This document shows, in pieces, positions 23,678 through 32,820 of a stretch of DNA of 64,000 nt (the first letter of the stretch is position 1; each line of letters starts with the position of its first letter). The notes beneath the pieces were generated by a model. That model was given only the letters and a program-made list of their open reading frames with translations, was not told the DNA's origin and did no database searches. Origin of the DNA: Streptomyces sp. IMTB 2501. GTDB taxonomy: Bacteria > Actinomycetota > Actinomycetes > Streptomycetales > Streptomycetaceae. The stretch lies in contig NZ_MQUS01000008.1 of NCBI RefSeq assembly GCF_001953885.1, forward strand, positions 161,308 to 225,307. Reading direction: 5' to 3'. A program made the translations under genes and the position numbers.

Positions 23678-26600
23678 TCAGGCGGCGGGATCGCCGCCTC
23701 CGGCTCCGGCGGCCGTGCCTGTCGTACCACCGCCGCCGGCGTCGGTGGCGCCTCCTGCGGCCGTACCTCCGCCGGTGGTGTCCGTGCCGGTCGCGCCACC
23801 ACCCGTGGTGCCACCGCCGGTGGTCGTTCCCCCGCCCGTCGTGTTGCCTCCGGTCGTGGGGGTGCCGCCGGTCGTGGTGCCGCCGCCGGTGGTGGGAGTG
23901 CCTCCGTTGGTCGCCGTACCGCCGCCGGTGGGGATACCGGTGGTGCCGCCGGCCGGGCTCTTGGTCGCACCGCCGCCGGACGGGCTGGGGGTCGCACTGC
24001 CGCTCTGGCCACCGGTCGTGCCCGGCTGGGCCGAGCCGGTCGCGGCGGGCGGCTGCGGCTCCTCGGCGCCCTGCTCCAGCTGCAGGTCGAAGTCGTTGGC
24101 CGGCTGGTCCTGCAGCGCGTCGTGCGTGTACTGGGCCCAGATCTGGGTCGGCGGGCCGCCACCGTTCATCCGGGGCTGGCCGAGGGCGCCGTACAGCCCC
24201 ACGTGCTTGGCCGTCACCGGGTCCTGGCCCATGACGGAGACCACCGTGGCCAGGTCCGGGGTGTAGCCCGCGAACCAGGCGGCGGTGTCGTTCTCGGCGG
24301 TACCGGTCTTGCCGGCCGCCGGACGGTCCGCGGCCTGCGCGGCGGTGGCGGTGCCGTTGTCGACCACGCTCTGCAGGATGGACGTGGTGGTGTCGGCGGC
24401 CTCCCGGGTGACGGCCTGCTTGACCGACTGCTCGGGCAGCTTGATCTCGTTCGTGCCGTCCTTGGTGATCTTGTCGATCAGGGTGTACGTGCCGTGCTGG
24501 CCGTGGTTGGCGAGGGTCGCGTAGCTCTCCGCCATGTCCAGCACGCTGGCGGTGGCGGTGCCGAGGGCGATCGACGGGTACGGCTGGAGGTCCGGGGTGC
24601 CGGAGGGGATGCCGAGGTCGATCGCGGTCTGCTTGACCTTGGACGGGCCGACATCGACCGCCATCTGCGCGTACACGGCGTTCACGGACAGGTCCGTCGC
24701 CTTGGTGACGTTGATCTGGCCGTACGACTTCTGGTCCTCGTTCTGCGGGGAATAGGCGCCGCCGCTCCAGCCCTGTACGGGGCGCTCGTTGGTGCCGTCG
24801 TACATGGTGTTCGGGGTGATCGTGCGGCCGTCCTGGGTGGTCGAGCCGTTCTGCACCGCCGAGGTGAACACGAACGGCTTGAACGTCGAGCCGACCTGGA
24901 AGTCGCCGCGGGTCGCGCCGTTGGTGTACTGCTTCACGTAGTCGATGCCGCCGTACATCGCGACGACCTTGCCGGTCTTCGGGTCGACGGAGGCGCCGCC
25001 CGCGCGGACGTAGTTGTCGGCCTTGTTGTTCTTCTTGTCCAGCTTGGAGATCAGCTGGTCGTTCACCGCCTTGACGAAGGCGTTCTGCCTGTTCTTCTGG
25101 ATGGTGGTGGTGATGCGGTAGCCGCCGGCCGCGAGCTGGTCGGGGTCGATGATGTTGTTCTTGCTCAGGTAGTCCTTGACCGCCTGCACGAGATAGCCGC
25201 GCTGGCCGGACAGACCGGTGGAGACCGTCTGCTCCTTCGGCATCGGGAACTTCAGGCCGGCGCGCGCGGACTGGCTGAGCCAGCCCTTCTTGACCATGCC
25301 GTCCAGGACGTAGTTCCAGCGGGCGACCGCCGCCGACTTGTTCTCGGGGTGAGCCACGACGTCGTACTCGCTGGGCGCGTTGACGAGCGCGGCGAGGTAG
25401 GCGGCGCGGGCCGGGTCCAGGTCCTTGGCGTCCACGCCGTAGTAGGCCTGGGCGGCGGCCTGGATGCCGTAGGCGTTGCGGCCGAAGAAGCTGGTGTTGA
25501 GGTAGCCCTCGAAGATCTCGTCCTTGGACTTCTGCCGGTCCAGCTTGATCGAGATGAAGAACTCCTTGGCCTTGCGGGTGACCGTCTGCTCCTGGGCCAG
25601 GTAGTAGTTCTTCACGTACTGCTGGGTGATCGTCGAGCCGGACTGCTTGCCCTTGCCGGTCGCGGTGTTCCACAGGGCGCGGACCATCGCCTTGGGGTCG
25701 ACGGCCGACTCGGAGTAGAAGTCGCGGTCCTCGGCGGCCAGTACGGCGTGCTGGGCGTCCTTGGAGACCTGGGCGAGGCTCACGTTCTCGCGGTTGATGT
25801 CGCCGTCGCGGGCCATCTGGGAGCCGTCGGCGTAGAGGTAGACGTTGCTCTGCTTGACGGCCATGGCGTTGGCCGGCGGGATGTTGACCATCGAGTAGCC
25901 GACGAAGAAGAGCCCGATGATCAGCAGCATGCCGACGAAGAAGGTGCCGAGCACCATCCGCCAGGTCGGAATGATCCTGCGCCACCCGGTCCGCTTGGGC
26001 CGCTTGGCCTTCTTGCCCGTGCCGCCGTCGCCTCCGGCCGGCTGACCGTCGCCGGGGGTGGCGGCGAGGAGGGTGGTGTTCTCCTCGGGAGCCTGGGCGT
26101 CGCGCTGGGGGGTGTTGCGGCCGGCGTTGGTGCCGGTGCGGGGGCCCGGGGTGACGGCTCCGGCGGGGCCCGCCGGGGAGGCCTGTCCGGCGGCGGAACC
26201 GACGGCACCTGCCGCGCCGGCGGCCTGGGCAGCGCGGTTCGCGCCGGTACCGGTGGTCCGAGGAGTGCGCGGGGTACGCGGGTTACGGCCGGTGGCGCTC
26301 TGCTCACCGGCCGGGGAGGTGGCCGCGGTCCTGGCGGGCTCGCCCGGCTCGGCCGCTCGGGGTGCGTTGACCCGCCGGAGGACCTGGGTGGTCTCGGGCG
26401 CTCGCGTCTCACCGGAGCCCGCGGCGGCCTCGTCTGACCCGCGGGGCGCCGTGACCCGGCGGAGCACCTGGGTGCTCTCGGCCGGCTTTTCCTGCCCGGA
26501 ACCGGCCGGCGTCCCCGGCCCCTGCGGCTTCCCGGAGCCACTACGACGCCCAGCGGCCGCGCCGGCTTCCCCGGACGCCTCGGACGCGCCGACTGCCGAC

Positions 26601-27469
26601 GCACCACCGACGGACGCCGAACCCGTGGCCGCACCGCCCGCCGATTCCTTGGCCGACCCTTCGCCGGCCGCCACATCCTCACCGGACACCGAAGCCGCAC
26701 CGGACGCCAAGCCCTCACGAGCCGCAGCATCCTTGCCGGACACCGAAGCCGCACCGCCCGCCGAGCCGGACCCCGAAACCGAACCCGAACCCGCACCGCC
26801 CGCCGAATCCCCACCGGAACCCGAGCCCGCACCGGACGCCGAGCCCTCACGAGCCGCCACATCCCTGGCCGACCCTTGGCCGATAGCCGCATCCTTGCCG
26901 GACACCGAAGCCACACCGCCCGCCGAGCCGGACCCCGAAACCGAACCCGAGCCCGCACCGCCCGCCGAATCCCCACCGGAACCCGAGCCCCCACCGGACG
27001 CCAAGCCCCCACGAGCCGCCGCATCCCTGGCCGAGCCCTCACCAGCCGCAGCATCCTTACCGGACACCGAAGCCGCACCGGCTGCCGAGGCGGATCCCGA
27101 AACCGGGCCCGAGCCCGCACCGGAGACCGTGTCGCCGGTCGGCGTGGGCGTTCCCGGCTCCGTCCGGCGGCCTCGGGCAGCCTGGCGGGCCCGAGCCATG
27201 GAGGCCGTCCGGTCCTGGGCCGGACGATCACCCGTTCGGCCGACCTCGGCTTCCCGGCGCTGATCACCACGCGCGGTCTGCCCGGCCTGCTCGGCCGGCC
27301 CGGATCCCTCGGCTCGCCCGGTCTCCGCGTCAGGCGTCGGGTTCGCCGGCTTCGGCGTCGCCCCGGACCCTGCCCGCTCGCCCCCGGGGTCACCGGGCCC
27401 TTCAGCCTGCAGCGGCTCTGTCGGCGGCACGCCTTCGGTCGGCTGCTGCGGCTGCGGCTCGTCGCTCAT
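23678..27469 (-). CDS. Class A penicillin-binding protein with long repetitive cytoplasmic tail
   Basis: 1263 aa from the ATG at 27469 (AGGAG 12 nt upstream). Residues 1-500 are disordered, rich in Ser/Gly/Ala and Pro, and include 54-residue repeats. A transmembrane helix lies at about 506-528. A GT51 transglycosylase follows (AAEDRDFYSE at 579-588, GSTITQQYVKNYYL). The transpeptidase has STFK (861-864), SVN (928-930) and KTGT (1054-1057). The last ~110 residues are Gly/Thr-rich. It polymerises and crosslinks peptidoglycan. Most PBP1A-type proteins are 700-850 aa, so the N-terminal tail is unusual. Confidence 0.93.
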   Translation of the reverse strand: MSDEPQPQQPTEGVPPTEPLQAEGPGDPGGERAGSGATPKPANPTPDAETGRAEGSGPAEQAGQTARGDQRREAEVGRTGDRPAQDRTASMARARQAARGRRTEPGTPTPTGDTVSGAGSGPVSGSASAAGAASVSGKDAAAGEGSARDAAARGGLASGGGSGSGGDSAGGAGSGSVSGSGSAGGVASVSGKDAAIGQGSARDVAAREGSASGAGSGSGGDSAGGAGSGSVSGSGSAGGAASVSGKDAAAREGLASGAASVSGEDVAAGEGSAKESAGGAATGSASVGGASAVGASEASGEAGAAAGRRSGSGKPQGPGTPAGSGQEKPAESTQVLRRVTAPRGSDEAAAGSGETRAPETTQVLRRVNAPRAAEPGEPARTAATSPAGEQSATGRNPRTPRTPRTTGTGANRAAQAAGAAGAVGSAAGQASPAGPAGAVTPGPRTGTNAGRNTPQRDAQAPEENTTLLAATPGDGQPAGGDGGTGKKAKRPKRTGWRRIIPTWRMVLGTFFVGMLLIIGLFFVGYSMVNIPPANAMAVKQSNVYLYADGSQMARDGDINRENVSLAQVSKDAQHAVLAAEDRDFYSESAVDPKAMVRALWNTATGKGKQSGSTITQQYVKNYYLAQEQTVTRKAKEFFISIKLDRQKSKDEIFEGYLNTSFFGRNAYGIQAAAQAYYGVDAKDLDPARAAYLAALVNAPSEYDVVAHPENKSAAVARWNYVLDGMVKKGWLSQSARAGLKFPMPKEQTVSTGLSGQRGYLVQAVKDYLSKNNIIDPDQLAAGGYRITTTIQKNRQNAFVKAVNDQLISKLDKKNNKADNYVRAGGASVDPKTGKVVAMYGGIDYVKQYTNGATRGDFQVGSTFKPFVFTSAVQNGSTTQDGRTITPNTMYDGTNERPVQGWSGGAYSPQNEDQKSYGQINVTKATDLSVNAVYAQMAVDVGPSKVKQTAIDLGIPSGTPDLQPYPSIALGTATASVLDMAESYATLANHGQHGTYTLIDKITKDGTNEIKLPEQSVKQAVTREAADTTTSILQSVVDNGTATAAQAADRPAAGKTGTAENDTAAWFAGYTPDLATVVSVMGQDPVTAKHVGLYGALGQPRMNGGGPPTQIWAQYTHDALQDQPANDFDLQLEQGAEEPQPPAATGSAQPGTTGGQSGSATPSPSGGGATKSPAGGTTGIPTGGGTATNGGTPTTGGGTTTGGTPTTGGNTTGGGTTTGGGTTGGGATGTDTTGGGTAAGGATDAGGGGTTGTAAGAGGGDPAA
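26720..27115 (-). repeat. 162-bp tandem repeats inside the PBP gene
   Basis: Two complete 54-residue units (residues 119-172 and 173-226) and a third partial unit (227 to about 249). Each unit begins GSG(P/S)VSGS and carries ASVSGKDAA, GSARD and GSGSGGDSAGGA. The units are in frame and nearly identical, so copy number may vary between strains. Confidence 0.75.
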
Positions 27470-27672
27470 GTCGTGCACGGACTCCTGTTTTTCGCGTCGT
27501 ACGTTCCCGTACGTCTCGTACGCTTCTGCGCCCCCAGGTTGAAGACTCTCGCACCTGGCGTTCCGTTCCCGGATTCCGGCACGCTTCGGCCACAAAATGC
27601 GTGGCCGGCGACCGGGCCTCCGGACTAGGCTCCTGCGCTTCGGTGTCGAGCGGTCCCGGGAGGTGGACTGGC

Positions 27673-28473
27673 GTGGGCACGGGACGGTTGTACATGGCCG
27701 TCGCGGCGGGGGGATTCAGACGGTACGCGACGTATCGGGCCGCCACTGCGGCAGGGGTGTTCACGAACACGGTCTTCGGGCTGATCCTCGTGTACACGTA
27801 TCGCGCGCTCTGGGACGAGCGACCGCATCTGGGCGGCTGGGACCAGTCACAGGTCGTGACCTATGTGTGGGTGGGCCAGGCGTTCCTGTCGACGCTCGCG
27901 ATCGGCGGCGGAGGCGTCGAGAACGAACTGATGGAACGCATCCGTACGGGGGACGTGGCGATCGACCTGTACCGGCCCGCCGACCTGCAGCTGTGGTGGC
28001 TCGCCACCGATCTCGGCCGGGCCTTCTTCCAGCTGCTGGGCCGGGGAGTGGTCCCCTTTGCCTTCGGCGCCCTGTGCTTCCCTGTGTACCTGCCGACGGA
28101 CGTGGGCACCTGGATCGCCTTCTTCGTCGCCGTGCTGCTGGCGATGCTCGTCGGGTTCGGGATCCGGTACCTGATCGCGCTGAGCGCGTTCTGGCTCCTG
28201 GACGGCATGGGTGTGACGCAGATGGCATGGCTCGCCGGCTACTTCTGCTCGGGCATGCTGCTGCCGCTGAACGTCTTCCCGGGGGCGCTCGGCGAGGTCG
28301 TACGGGCTCTGCCGTGGTCCTCGCTGCTCCAGGCGCCGAGCCAGATCCTGCTCGGGCACGCGGATCCGCTGGGCACATACGCGTTCCAGGGGGCGTGGGC
28401 GGTGGCGCTGCTCGGCGCCGGACGGCTGGTGCAGTCGGCGGCGACGCGCAGGGTGGTGGTCCAGGGTGGGTGA
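27673..28473 (+). CDS. ABC-2 type exporter permease 1 (DUF990-like)
   Basis: 266 aa from the GTG at 27673, which has GGAGG 9 nt upstream; an ATG at 27694 is also possible. It has six transmembrane segments. The soluble loop GGVENELMERIRTGDVAIDLYRPADLQ is typical of the DUF990/ABC-2 group, which pairs two permeases with one ATPase. The stop overlaps the next gene by 8 nt. It is divergent from the PBP gene. Substrate unknown; related systems export lipids, peptides or drugs. Confidence 0.85.
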   Translation: MGTGRLYMAVAAGGFRRYATYRAATAAGVFTNTVFGLILVYTYRALWDERPHLGGWDQSQVVTYVWVGQAFLSTLAIGGGGVENELMERIRTGDVAIDLYRPADLQLWWLATDLGRAFFQLLGRGVVPFAFGALCFPVYLPTDVGTWIAFFVAVLLAMLVGFGIRYLIALSAFWLLDGMGVTQMAWLAGYFCSGMLLPLNVFPGALGEVVRALPWSSLLQAPSQILLGHADPLGTYAFQGAWAVALLGAGRLVQSAATRRVVVQGG

Positions 28474-29311
28474 CATGGGTGAGGTGAGTCACCTCGACCG
28501 CGGCCGGGTGCGGGAGGGGCTGCGGGCCTATCTGATGATCGCCGGGATGTGGGTGCGGTCCACGATGACGTACCGCGCCTCGTTCGTGATGACCACGTTC
28601 GGCAGCTTCGCGACGACGTTCTTCGACTTCGTCGGGATCATGCTGATGTTTTCGCGGGTGCACGCCCTGGGCGGCTGGTCGCTGCCCGAGGTGGCCTTTC
28701 TCTACGGCCTGTCCGGTACGGCCTTCGGGCTGGCCGACCTGGTGATCGGGTCGATGGAGCGGCTGGGGCGGCGGGTGCGGGACGGCACGCTGGACACGCT
28801 GCTGGTGCGTCCGGCGCCGGTGCTGGCGCAGGTGGCGGCCGACCAGTTCGCGCTGCGCCGGCTGGGCCGGGTGGTGCAGGGCGCGCTGGTGCTGGGCTGG
28901 TCGCTGACCCGGGTCGACGTCGACTGGACGCCGCTGAAGCTGCTGCTGATGCCGGTGATGGTGGTGAGCGGCTGCGGGATCTTCTGCGCGGTGTTCGTGG
29001 CGGGTGCGGCCTTCCAGTTCCTGGCGCAGGACGCCTCGGAGGTGCAGAACGCCTTCACCTACGGCGGGACGACGCTGCTGCAGTATCCGCCGACGGTGTT
29101 CGCGAAGGAGCTGGTGCGCGGGGTGACCTTCGTGCTGCCGCTGGCCTTCGTCAACTGGCTGCCCGCGACCTATGTGCTGGGGCGGCCGTATCCGCTGGGG
29201 CTGCCCGGGTGGGTGGCGTTCACTCCGCCGCTGGTGGCGGTGGGGTGCTGTGCGCTGGCGGGGCTGGCCTGGCGGACGGGACTTCGTTCGTACCGGAGCA
29301 CAGGGAGCTGA
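28466..29311 (+). CDS. ABC-2 type exporter permease 2 (DUF990-like)
   Basis: 281 aa, GTG start overlapping the previous gene. It has six predicted membrane segments and the matching loop IGSMERLGRRVRDGTLDTLLVRPAP, parallel to the motif in permease 1. The two permeases probably form a heterodimer with the ATPase 3 nt downstream. An amphipathic N-terminal 25 residues precede the first helix. Confidence 0.85.
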   Translation: MGDMGEVSHLDRGRVREGLRAYLMIAGMWVRSTMTYRASFVMTTFGSFATTFFDFVGIMLMFSRVHALGGWSLPEVAFLYGLSGTAFGLADLVIGSMERLGRRVRDGTLDTLLVRPAPVLAQVAADQFALRRLGRVVQGALVLGWSLTRVDVDWTPLKLLLMPVMVVSGCGIFCAVFVAGAAFQFLAQDASEVQNAFTYGGTTLLQYPPTVFAKELVRGVTFVLPLAFVNWLPATYVLGRPYPLGLPGWVAFTPPLVAVGCCALAGLAWRTGLRSYRSTGS

Positions 29312-29314
29312 CAG

Positions 29315-30331
29315 ATGACAGAACGCGCATTCACCGAGGGCTTCGCTGAGGGCTTCGCCGGGAACGTCACCGAGGGCTTCATCGCGCTGGAGAACGTGGA
29401 GAAGGTCTTCGACGTGCGCAAGAAGACCGGGGTCCTCAAACGGGAGCGGCGCGAGGTACGGGCGGTGGACTCGCTCTCGTTCACCGTGGCGCGCGGGGAG
29501 ATGGTCGGCTACATCGGGCCGAACGGCGCCGGGAAGTCGACCACGATCAAGATGCTGACCGGCATCCTGACGCCGAGCGCGGGGCGGCTGCGGGTGGCCG
29601 GCATCGACCCGTCGCGGGAGCGGCGGCGCCTCGCGCACCGGATCGGGGTGGTGTTCGGTCAGCGTACGACCCTGTGGTGGGACCTGCCGCTGCTCGACTC
29701 CTACCGGCTGGCGCACCGCATGTACCGGATCCCGGACGCCCGTTACCGCGAGAACCTGGACCGGTGTGTCGAACTCCTGGAGCTGGGCGCCCTGTTGGAC
29801 GTGCCCGTACGGCAGCTCTCGCTCGGGCAGCGGATGCGCGGAGACATCGCGGCGGCCCTGCTGCACGACCCCGAGGTGCTGTACCTGGACGAGCCGACGA
29901 TCGGCCTGGACGTCGTGTCGAAGGCCAAGGTGCGGGGTTTTCTGCGGGAGTTGAACGCCGAGCGGGGCACGACGGTCCTGCTGACCACGCACGACCTGCA
30001 GGACATCGAGCAGTTGTGCTCCCGGGTGATGGTGATCGACCACGGACGGCTGATGTACGACGGTCCGCTCACCGGGCTGCACGAGGCAGGCGAGAGCGAG
30101 CGGACGCTGGTGGTGGACCTGGAGCGGGAGCTGCCGCCGGTCGAGGTGCCGTCGGCGCGGGTGGTGCGGGTGGAGGGGCCGCGGCAGTGGCTGGCGTTCC
30201 CGGCGGGGCAGTCGGCGGCGCCGCTCGTCGCACGGCTCGCGGCGGAGTATCCGCTGGTGGACCTGTCGGTACGGGAGCCGGACATCGAGGCCGTCATCGC
30301 CAAGATGTACGCGGAGAAGGCCGTCTCGTAG
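29315..30331 (+). CDS. ABC transporter ATP-binding protein
   Basis: 338 aa. Walker A is GPNGAGKSTTI, the Q-loop region is VVFGQRTTLWWDLPL, the signature is LSLGQRMRGDIA, Walker B is VLYLDEPTIGLD, and the H-loop is LLTTHDLQD. A C-terminal ~90-residue extension (from about residue 250) is typical of ABC-2 exporters of the DrrA-like group. The N-terminus repeats FTEGFAEGFAGNVTEGF, an odd low-complexity start. It powers the two permeases encoded just upstream. Confidence 0.92.
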   Translation: MTERAFTEGFAEGFAGNVTEGFIALENVEKVFDVRKKTGVLKRERREVRAVDSLSFTVARGEMVGYIGPNGAGKSTTIKMLTGILTPSAGRLRVAGIDPSRERRRLAHRIGVVFGQRTTLWWDLPLLDSYRLAHRMYRIPDARYRENLDRCVELLELGALLDVPVRQLSLGQRMRGDIAAALLHDPEVLYLDEPTIGLDVVSKAKVRGFLRELNAERGTTVLLTTHDLQDIEQLCSRVMVIDHGRLMYDGPLTGLHEAGESERTLVVDLERELPPVEVPSARVVRVEGPRQWLAFPAGQSAAPLVARLAAEYPLVDLSVREPDIEAVIAKMYAEKAVS

Positions 30332-30340
30332 GCTTCTGTC

Positions 30341-31120
30341 ATGACCGACGACGCAGTCCCGGACCTCCGGGCGTCCGACGCCGACCGTGAGCGGGTCGCC
30401 GAGGTCCTCCGGGACGCTCTGGCCGAGGGCCGCCTCGACATGCACGAGTTCGAGGAGCGCCTGGACGCGGTGTACAAGGCGCGCACCTACGGCGAGCTGA
30501 CGCCGCTCACCCGCGATCTGCCGACGGGCGGCACGGCGGCGCCCGCTACTCCGGTCTCGTTCACCAAGGCGCCTGTGGAGAGCGGGAGTTGGGCGTCCCG
30601 GATCGTCGGCGGCGAGGGGTCCTCGACCGGCGGGATCGCGATTCTGTCGGGGTTCGAGCGCAAGGGCCGCTGGACGGTGCCGAAGCGGTTCAACTGTTTC
30701 GCGTTCATGGGCGGCGGCGAGATCGACCTGCGTGAGGCCAACTTCGCGGACCACGAGGTCGAGATCAACTGCGTGGCGGTCATGGGCGGGGTCCAGGTGA
30801 TCGTGCCGCCGGGGGTCGAGGTCGTCGTCCGGGGCATCGGCATCATGGGCGGCTTCGAGCACCCCCGGGACGACGGGCCGCCCGAGCCGGGCGCTCCGCG
30901 GGTGATCATCGGTGGGCTCGCCTTCTGGGGCGGGGTCGGCGTGGAGCGCAAGGTCACCCGAGCCGAGCAGAAGCGGCTGAAGGAACAGCGCAGGCAGGAG
31001 AGGGTGGAGCGCAGGGAAGCGCGGCACGAGGCGCTGCGCGAGCGGCGCGAGGAGCGGCGGGAGCTGTTCCGGGACCGGCGCGAGGAGCGGGAGCAGCGGC
31101 GGCGGGACCGGGAGTACTGA
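30341..31120 (+). CDS. DUF1707 and LiaF-like C-terminal domain protein
   Basis: 259 aa. The N-terminal DUF1707 signature is LRASDADRERVAEVLRDALAEGRL with FEERLDAVYKART. Residues ~95-205 resemble the cell-wall-active antibiotic response domain (ILSGFERKGRW, GGGEIDLREANF, CVAVMGGVQVIVPPG). The last ~60 residues are an Arg/Glu-rich coiled coil (EQKRLKEQRRQERVERR). It starts 9 nt after the ABC ATPase and may be in the same operon. Likely cytoplasmic or membrane-surface; role in envelope stress is inferred only from the domain. Confidence 0.8.
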   Translation: MTDDAVPDLRASDADRERVAEVLRDALAEGRLDMHEFEERLDAVYKARTYGELTPLTRDLPTGGTAAPATPVSFTKAPVESGSWASRIVGGEGSSTGGIAILSGFERKGRWTVPKRFNCFAFMGGGEIDLREANFADHEVEINCVAVMGGVQVIVPPGVEVVVRGIGIMGGFEHPRDDGPPEPGAPRVIIGGLAFWGGVGVERKVTRAEQKRLKEQRRQERVERREARHEALRERREERRELFRDRREEREQRRRDREY

Positions 31121-31127
31121 GCCTGGC

Positions 31128-31143
31128 GGGCGCTTCCGCGCCC
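31128..31143. terminator. Short hairpin between convergent genes
   Basis: GGGCGC-TTCC-GCGCCC, a 6-bp stem with a tetraloop, fills the gap between the DUF1707 gene and the convergent lipoprotein gene. Modest support as a shared terminator. Confidence 0.45.
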
Positions 31144-31539
31144 TTACTTGGTGCAGACCTTGGTCAATTCGCCCGCCGCGTCCGTCACCGGGCTCACGTC
31201 CGGGGTCTTGTCGCCGTTCTTGATGGCCGTACGGACGTTCCCCACGGCCTTGTTCAGGTCGTCGACGGCCTTGTTGACGTCGGCGTTGTCGGTCTTGTCG
31301 CCGATCTTCCCCAGGTTCTTCTCGATGGAGTCGAGAGAGGCGTCGGCCTGGGTGGGATCGTTCGCGGCGTTCTCCACGGCCTGCTGCAGGTCGGTGACGC
31401 TGTCGGCGATGGAGTCGGCGGTGTGCACACAGTCCAGGGCCTTGTCGACGCTGTCGCAGCCGGTGGCGAGGCCGGCGGTGAGCGTCGCGGTCGCCACGAC
31501 GACGGCGACGGCGGTGAGACGGCGTCGGCTGACGGCCAT
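31144..31539 (-). CDS. Putative secreted lipoprotein, helical
   Basis: 131 aa. The signal peptide is VAVVVATATLTAG followed by a lipobox-like LATGC with Cys at 28. The mature part is helical with heptad-like Leu/Val/Ala and Asp/Lys patterns (DLQQAVENAANDP, DDLNKAVGNVRTAI) and three further cysteines that could form disulfides (CVH near the start, CTK at the end). No domain recognised; frequent Streptomyces type. It lies between the convergent DUF1707 gene and rph. Confidence 0.78.
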   Translation of the reverse strand: MAVSRRRLTAVAVVVATATLTAGLATGCDSVDKALDCVHTADSIADSVTDLQQAVENAANDPTQADASLDSIEKNLGKIGDKTDNADVNKAVDDLNKAVGNVRTAIKNGDKTPDVSPVTDAAGELTKVCTK

Positions 31540-31653
31540 GGTGGTGTTCCCCTCCCCTGGGACGGCTGTCCGTAGCTAGGACGCCGGGGAGGGCGCGCGG
31601 GTTGCCCGCGCGCACCCTTCCTGTTGGCCTGCCCTTTACTTTCTTTGTGCCCG

Positions 31654-32391
31654 TTACTTTCCGAGCGCGGCGTCCAGCGTGGCGCGCTGGATCGCGGCCA
31701 GGTCGGCGCAGCCGGCGACGGCGAGGTCGAGCAGGGAGTTCAGCTCCTCGCGGGCGAACGGCTCGGCCTCGGCGGTGCCCTGGACCTCGACGAAGCGGCC
31801 GTCGCCGGTGCAGACGACGTTCATGTCGGTCTCGGCGCGCACGTCTTCCTCGTAGCAGAGGTCGAGGAGCGGGACACCACCGACGATGCCGACGGAGACG
31901 GCGGAGACGGTGCCGGTGAGCGGCTGCCGGCCGGCCTTGATCAGCTTCTTGCCCTGGGCCCAGGCGACGGCGTCGGCGAGGGCGACGTACGCGCCGGTGA
32001 TGGCGGCGGTACGGGTGCCACCGTCGGCCTGGAGGACGTCGCAGTCGAGGACGATGGTGTTCTCGCCGAGCGCCTTGTAGTCGATGACGGCGCGCAGCGA
32101 GCGGCCGATGAGGCGGGAGATCTCGTGCGTACGGCCGCCGATCTTGCCCTTGACGGACTCGCGGTCGCCGCGGGTGTTGGTGGCGCGGGGCAGCATGGCG
32201 TACTCCGCGGTGACCCAGCCCTCGCCGCTGCCCTTGCGCCAGCGCGGGACGCCTTCGGTCACGGAGGCGGTGCAGAACACCTTGGTGTCGCCGAAGGAGA
32301 CGAGGACGGAGCCCTCGGCGTGCTTGCTCCATCCGCGTTCGATGGTGACCGGGCGGAGTTGTTCGGGAGTACGGCCGTCGATGCGAGACAT
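31654..32391 (-). CDS. rph: Ribonuclease PH
   Basis: 245 aa. A phosphorolytic 3'-5' exoribonuclease that trims tRNA 3' ends. Signatures are MSRIDGRTPEQLRPV, GDTKVFCTASV, YAMLPRATNTR, SRLIGRSLRAVID, TVLDCDVLQADGGTRTAA (with I for T) and the acidic metal site VRAETDMNVV. Complete and normal length. Here it is separated from rdgB, its usual neighbour, by about 13 kb. Confidence 0.97.
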   Translation of the reverse strand: MSRIDGRTPEQLRPVTIERGWSKHAEGSVLVSFGDTKVFCTASVTEGVPRWRKGSGEGWVTAEYAMLPRATNTRGDRESVKGKIGGRTHEISRLIGRSLRAVIDYKALGENTIVLDCDVLQADGGTRTAAITGAYVALADAVAWAQGKKLIKAGRQPLTGTVSAVSVGIVGGVPLLDLCYEEDVRAETDMNVVCTGDGRFVEVQGTAEAEPFAREELNSLLDLAVAGCADLAAIQRATLDAALGK

Positions 32392-32416
32392 GGCATGGAG
32401 CCTAGTCGTACATATG

Positions 32417-32451
32417 GAAGGGGCTCGTCCCGTACAGGGAAGAGCCCCTCC
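32417..32451. terminator. Hairpin between nagF and rph
   Basis: The stem AGGGGCTC / GAGCCCCT is extended by inner pairs TCCC/GGGA around a short loop. It lies 18 nt after the nagF stop (minus strand) and 26 nt before the rph start, so it ends the nagF transcript. Confidence 0.65.
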
Positions 32452-32468
32452 AAGGTGAACCCGTCAGC

Positions 32469-32702
32469 TCACATCATGTCTTCGATCTCCGCGGCGATCG
32501 GGTCTGCGTCGGTGCCGATGACGACCTGGATGGCGGTGCCCATCTTGACGACGCCGTGGGCGCCGGCGGCCTTCAGGGCGGCCTCGTCGACCAGCGAGGC
32601 GTCGGACACCTCGGTGCGCAGGCGGGTGATGCAGCCCTCGATCTCCTCGATGTTGTCCAGCCCGCCGAGCGCGGCGACGATCTTCTCAGCCTTGGTGGCC
32701 AT
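32469..32702 (-). CDS. nagF: PTS EIIB component, GlcNAc type (NagF)
   Basis: 77 aa from the ATG at 32702. A stand-alone glucose/GlcNAc-family EIIB domain with the phosphorylation cysteine in IEEIEGCITRLRTEV (C23). It passes phosphate from EIIA (Crr, encoded elsewhere) to sugar bound by EIIC. In S. coelicolor NagF serves the EIIC permeases NagE1 and NagE2, which are encoded divergently next to it as here. The shared promoter region contains a DasR site. Confidence 0.92.
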   Translation of the reverse strand: MATKAEKIVAALGGLDNIEEIEGCITRLRTEVSDASLVDEAALKAAGAHGVVKMGTAIQVVIGTDADPIAAEIEDMM

Positions 32703-32820
32703 GTTCCTTCTCCCTGATCCGAACCGCTTAGTCGCAGTAACCCACAGTTGGCCCATCTTCGCGAGCGGTCTTGCCGTACGTGCCGAATGATGGCGATCAC
32801 AACAGCGGAACCGTCCGCCA

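Noticed and set aside
23715..24266. Val/Pro-rich plus-strand ORF that looks like a structural protein
   Set aside because: It is the antisense of the Gly/Thr-rich tail of the PBP; repeat-like composition comes from that tail.
26720..27115. Repeated blocks that could be taken for a CRISPR array or minisatellite locus
   Set aside because: The 162-bp units are in frame, lie inside the PBP coding sequence, have no unique spacers and translate to a regular peptide repeat.
27761..32332. A 1523-codon open frame on the minus strand across the ABC exporter genes
   Set aside because: It is the mirror of high-GC genes on the plus strand, with Arg/His/Pro-rich, low-complexity translation and no domain. 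The real genes there have clear families.
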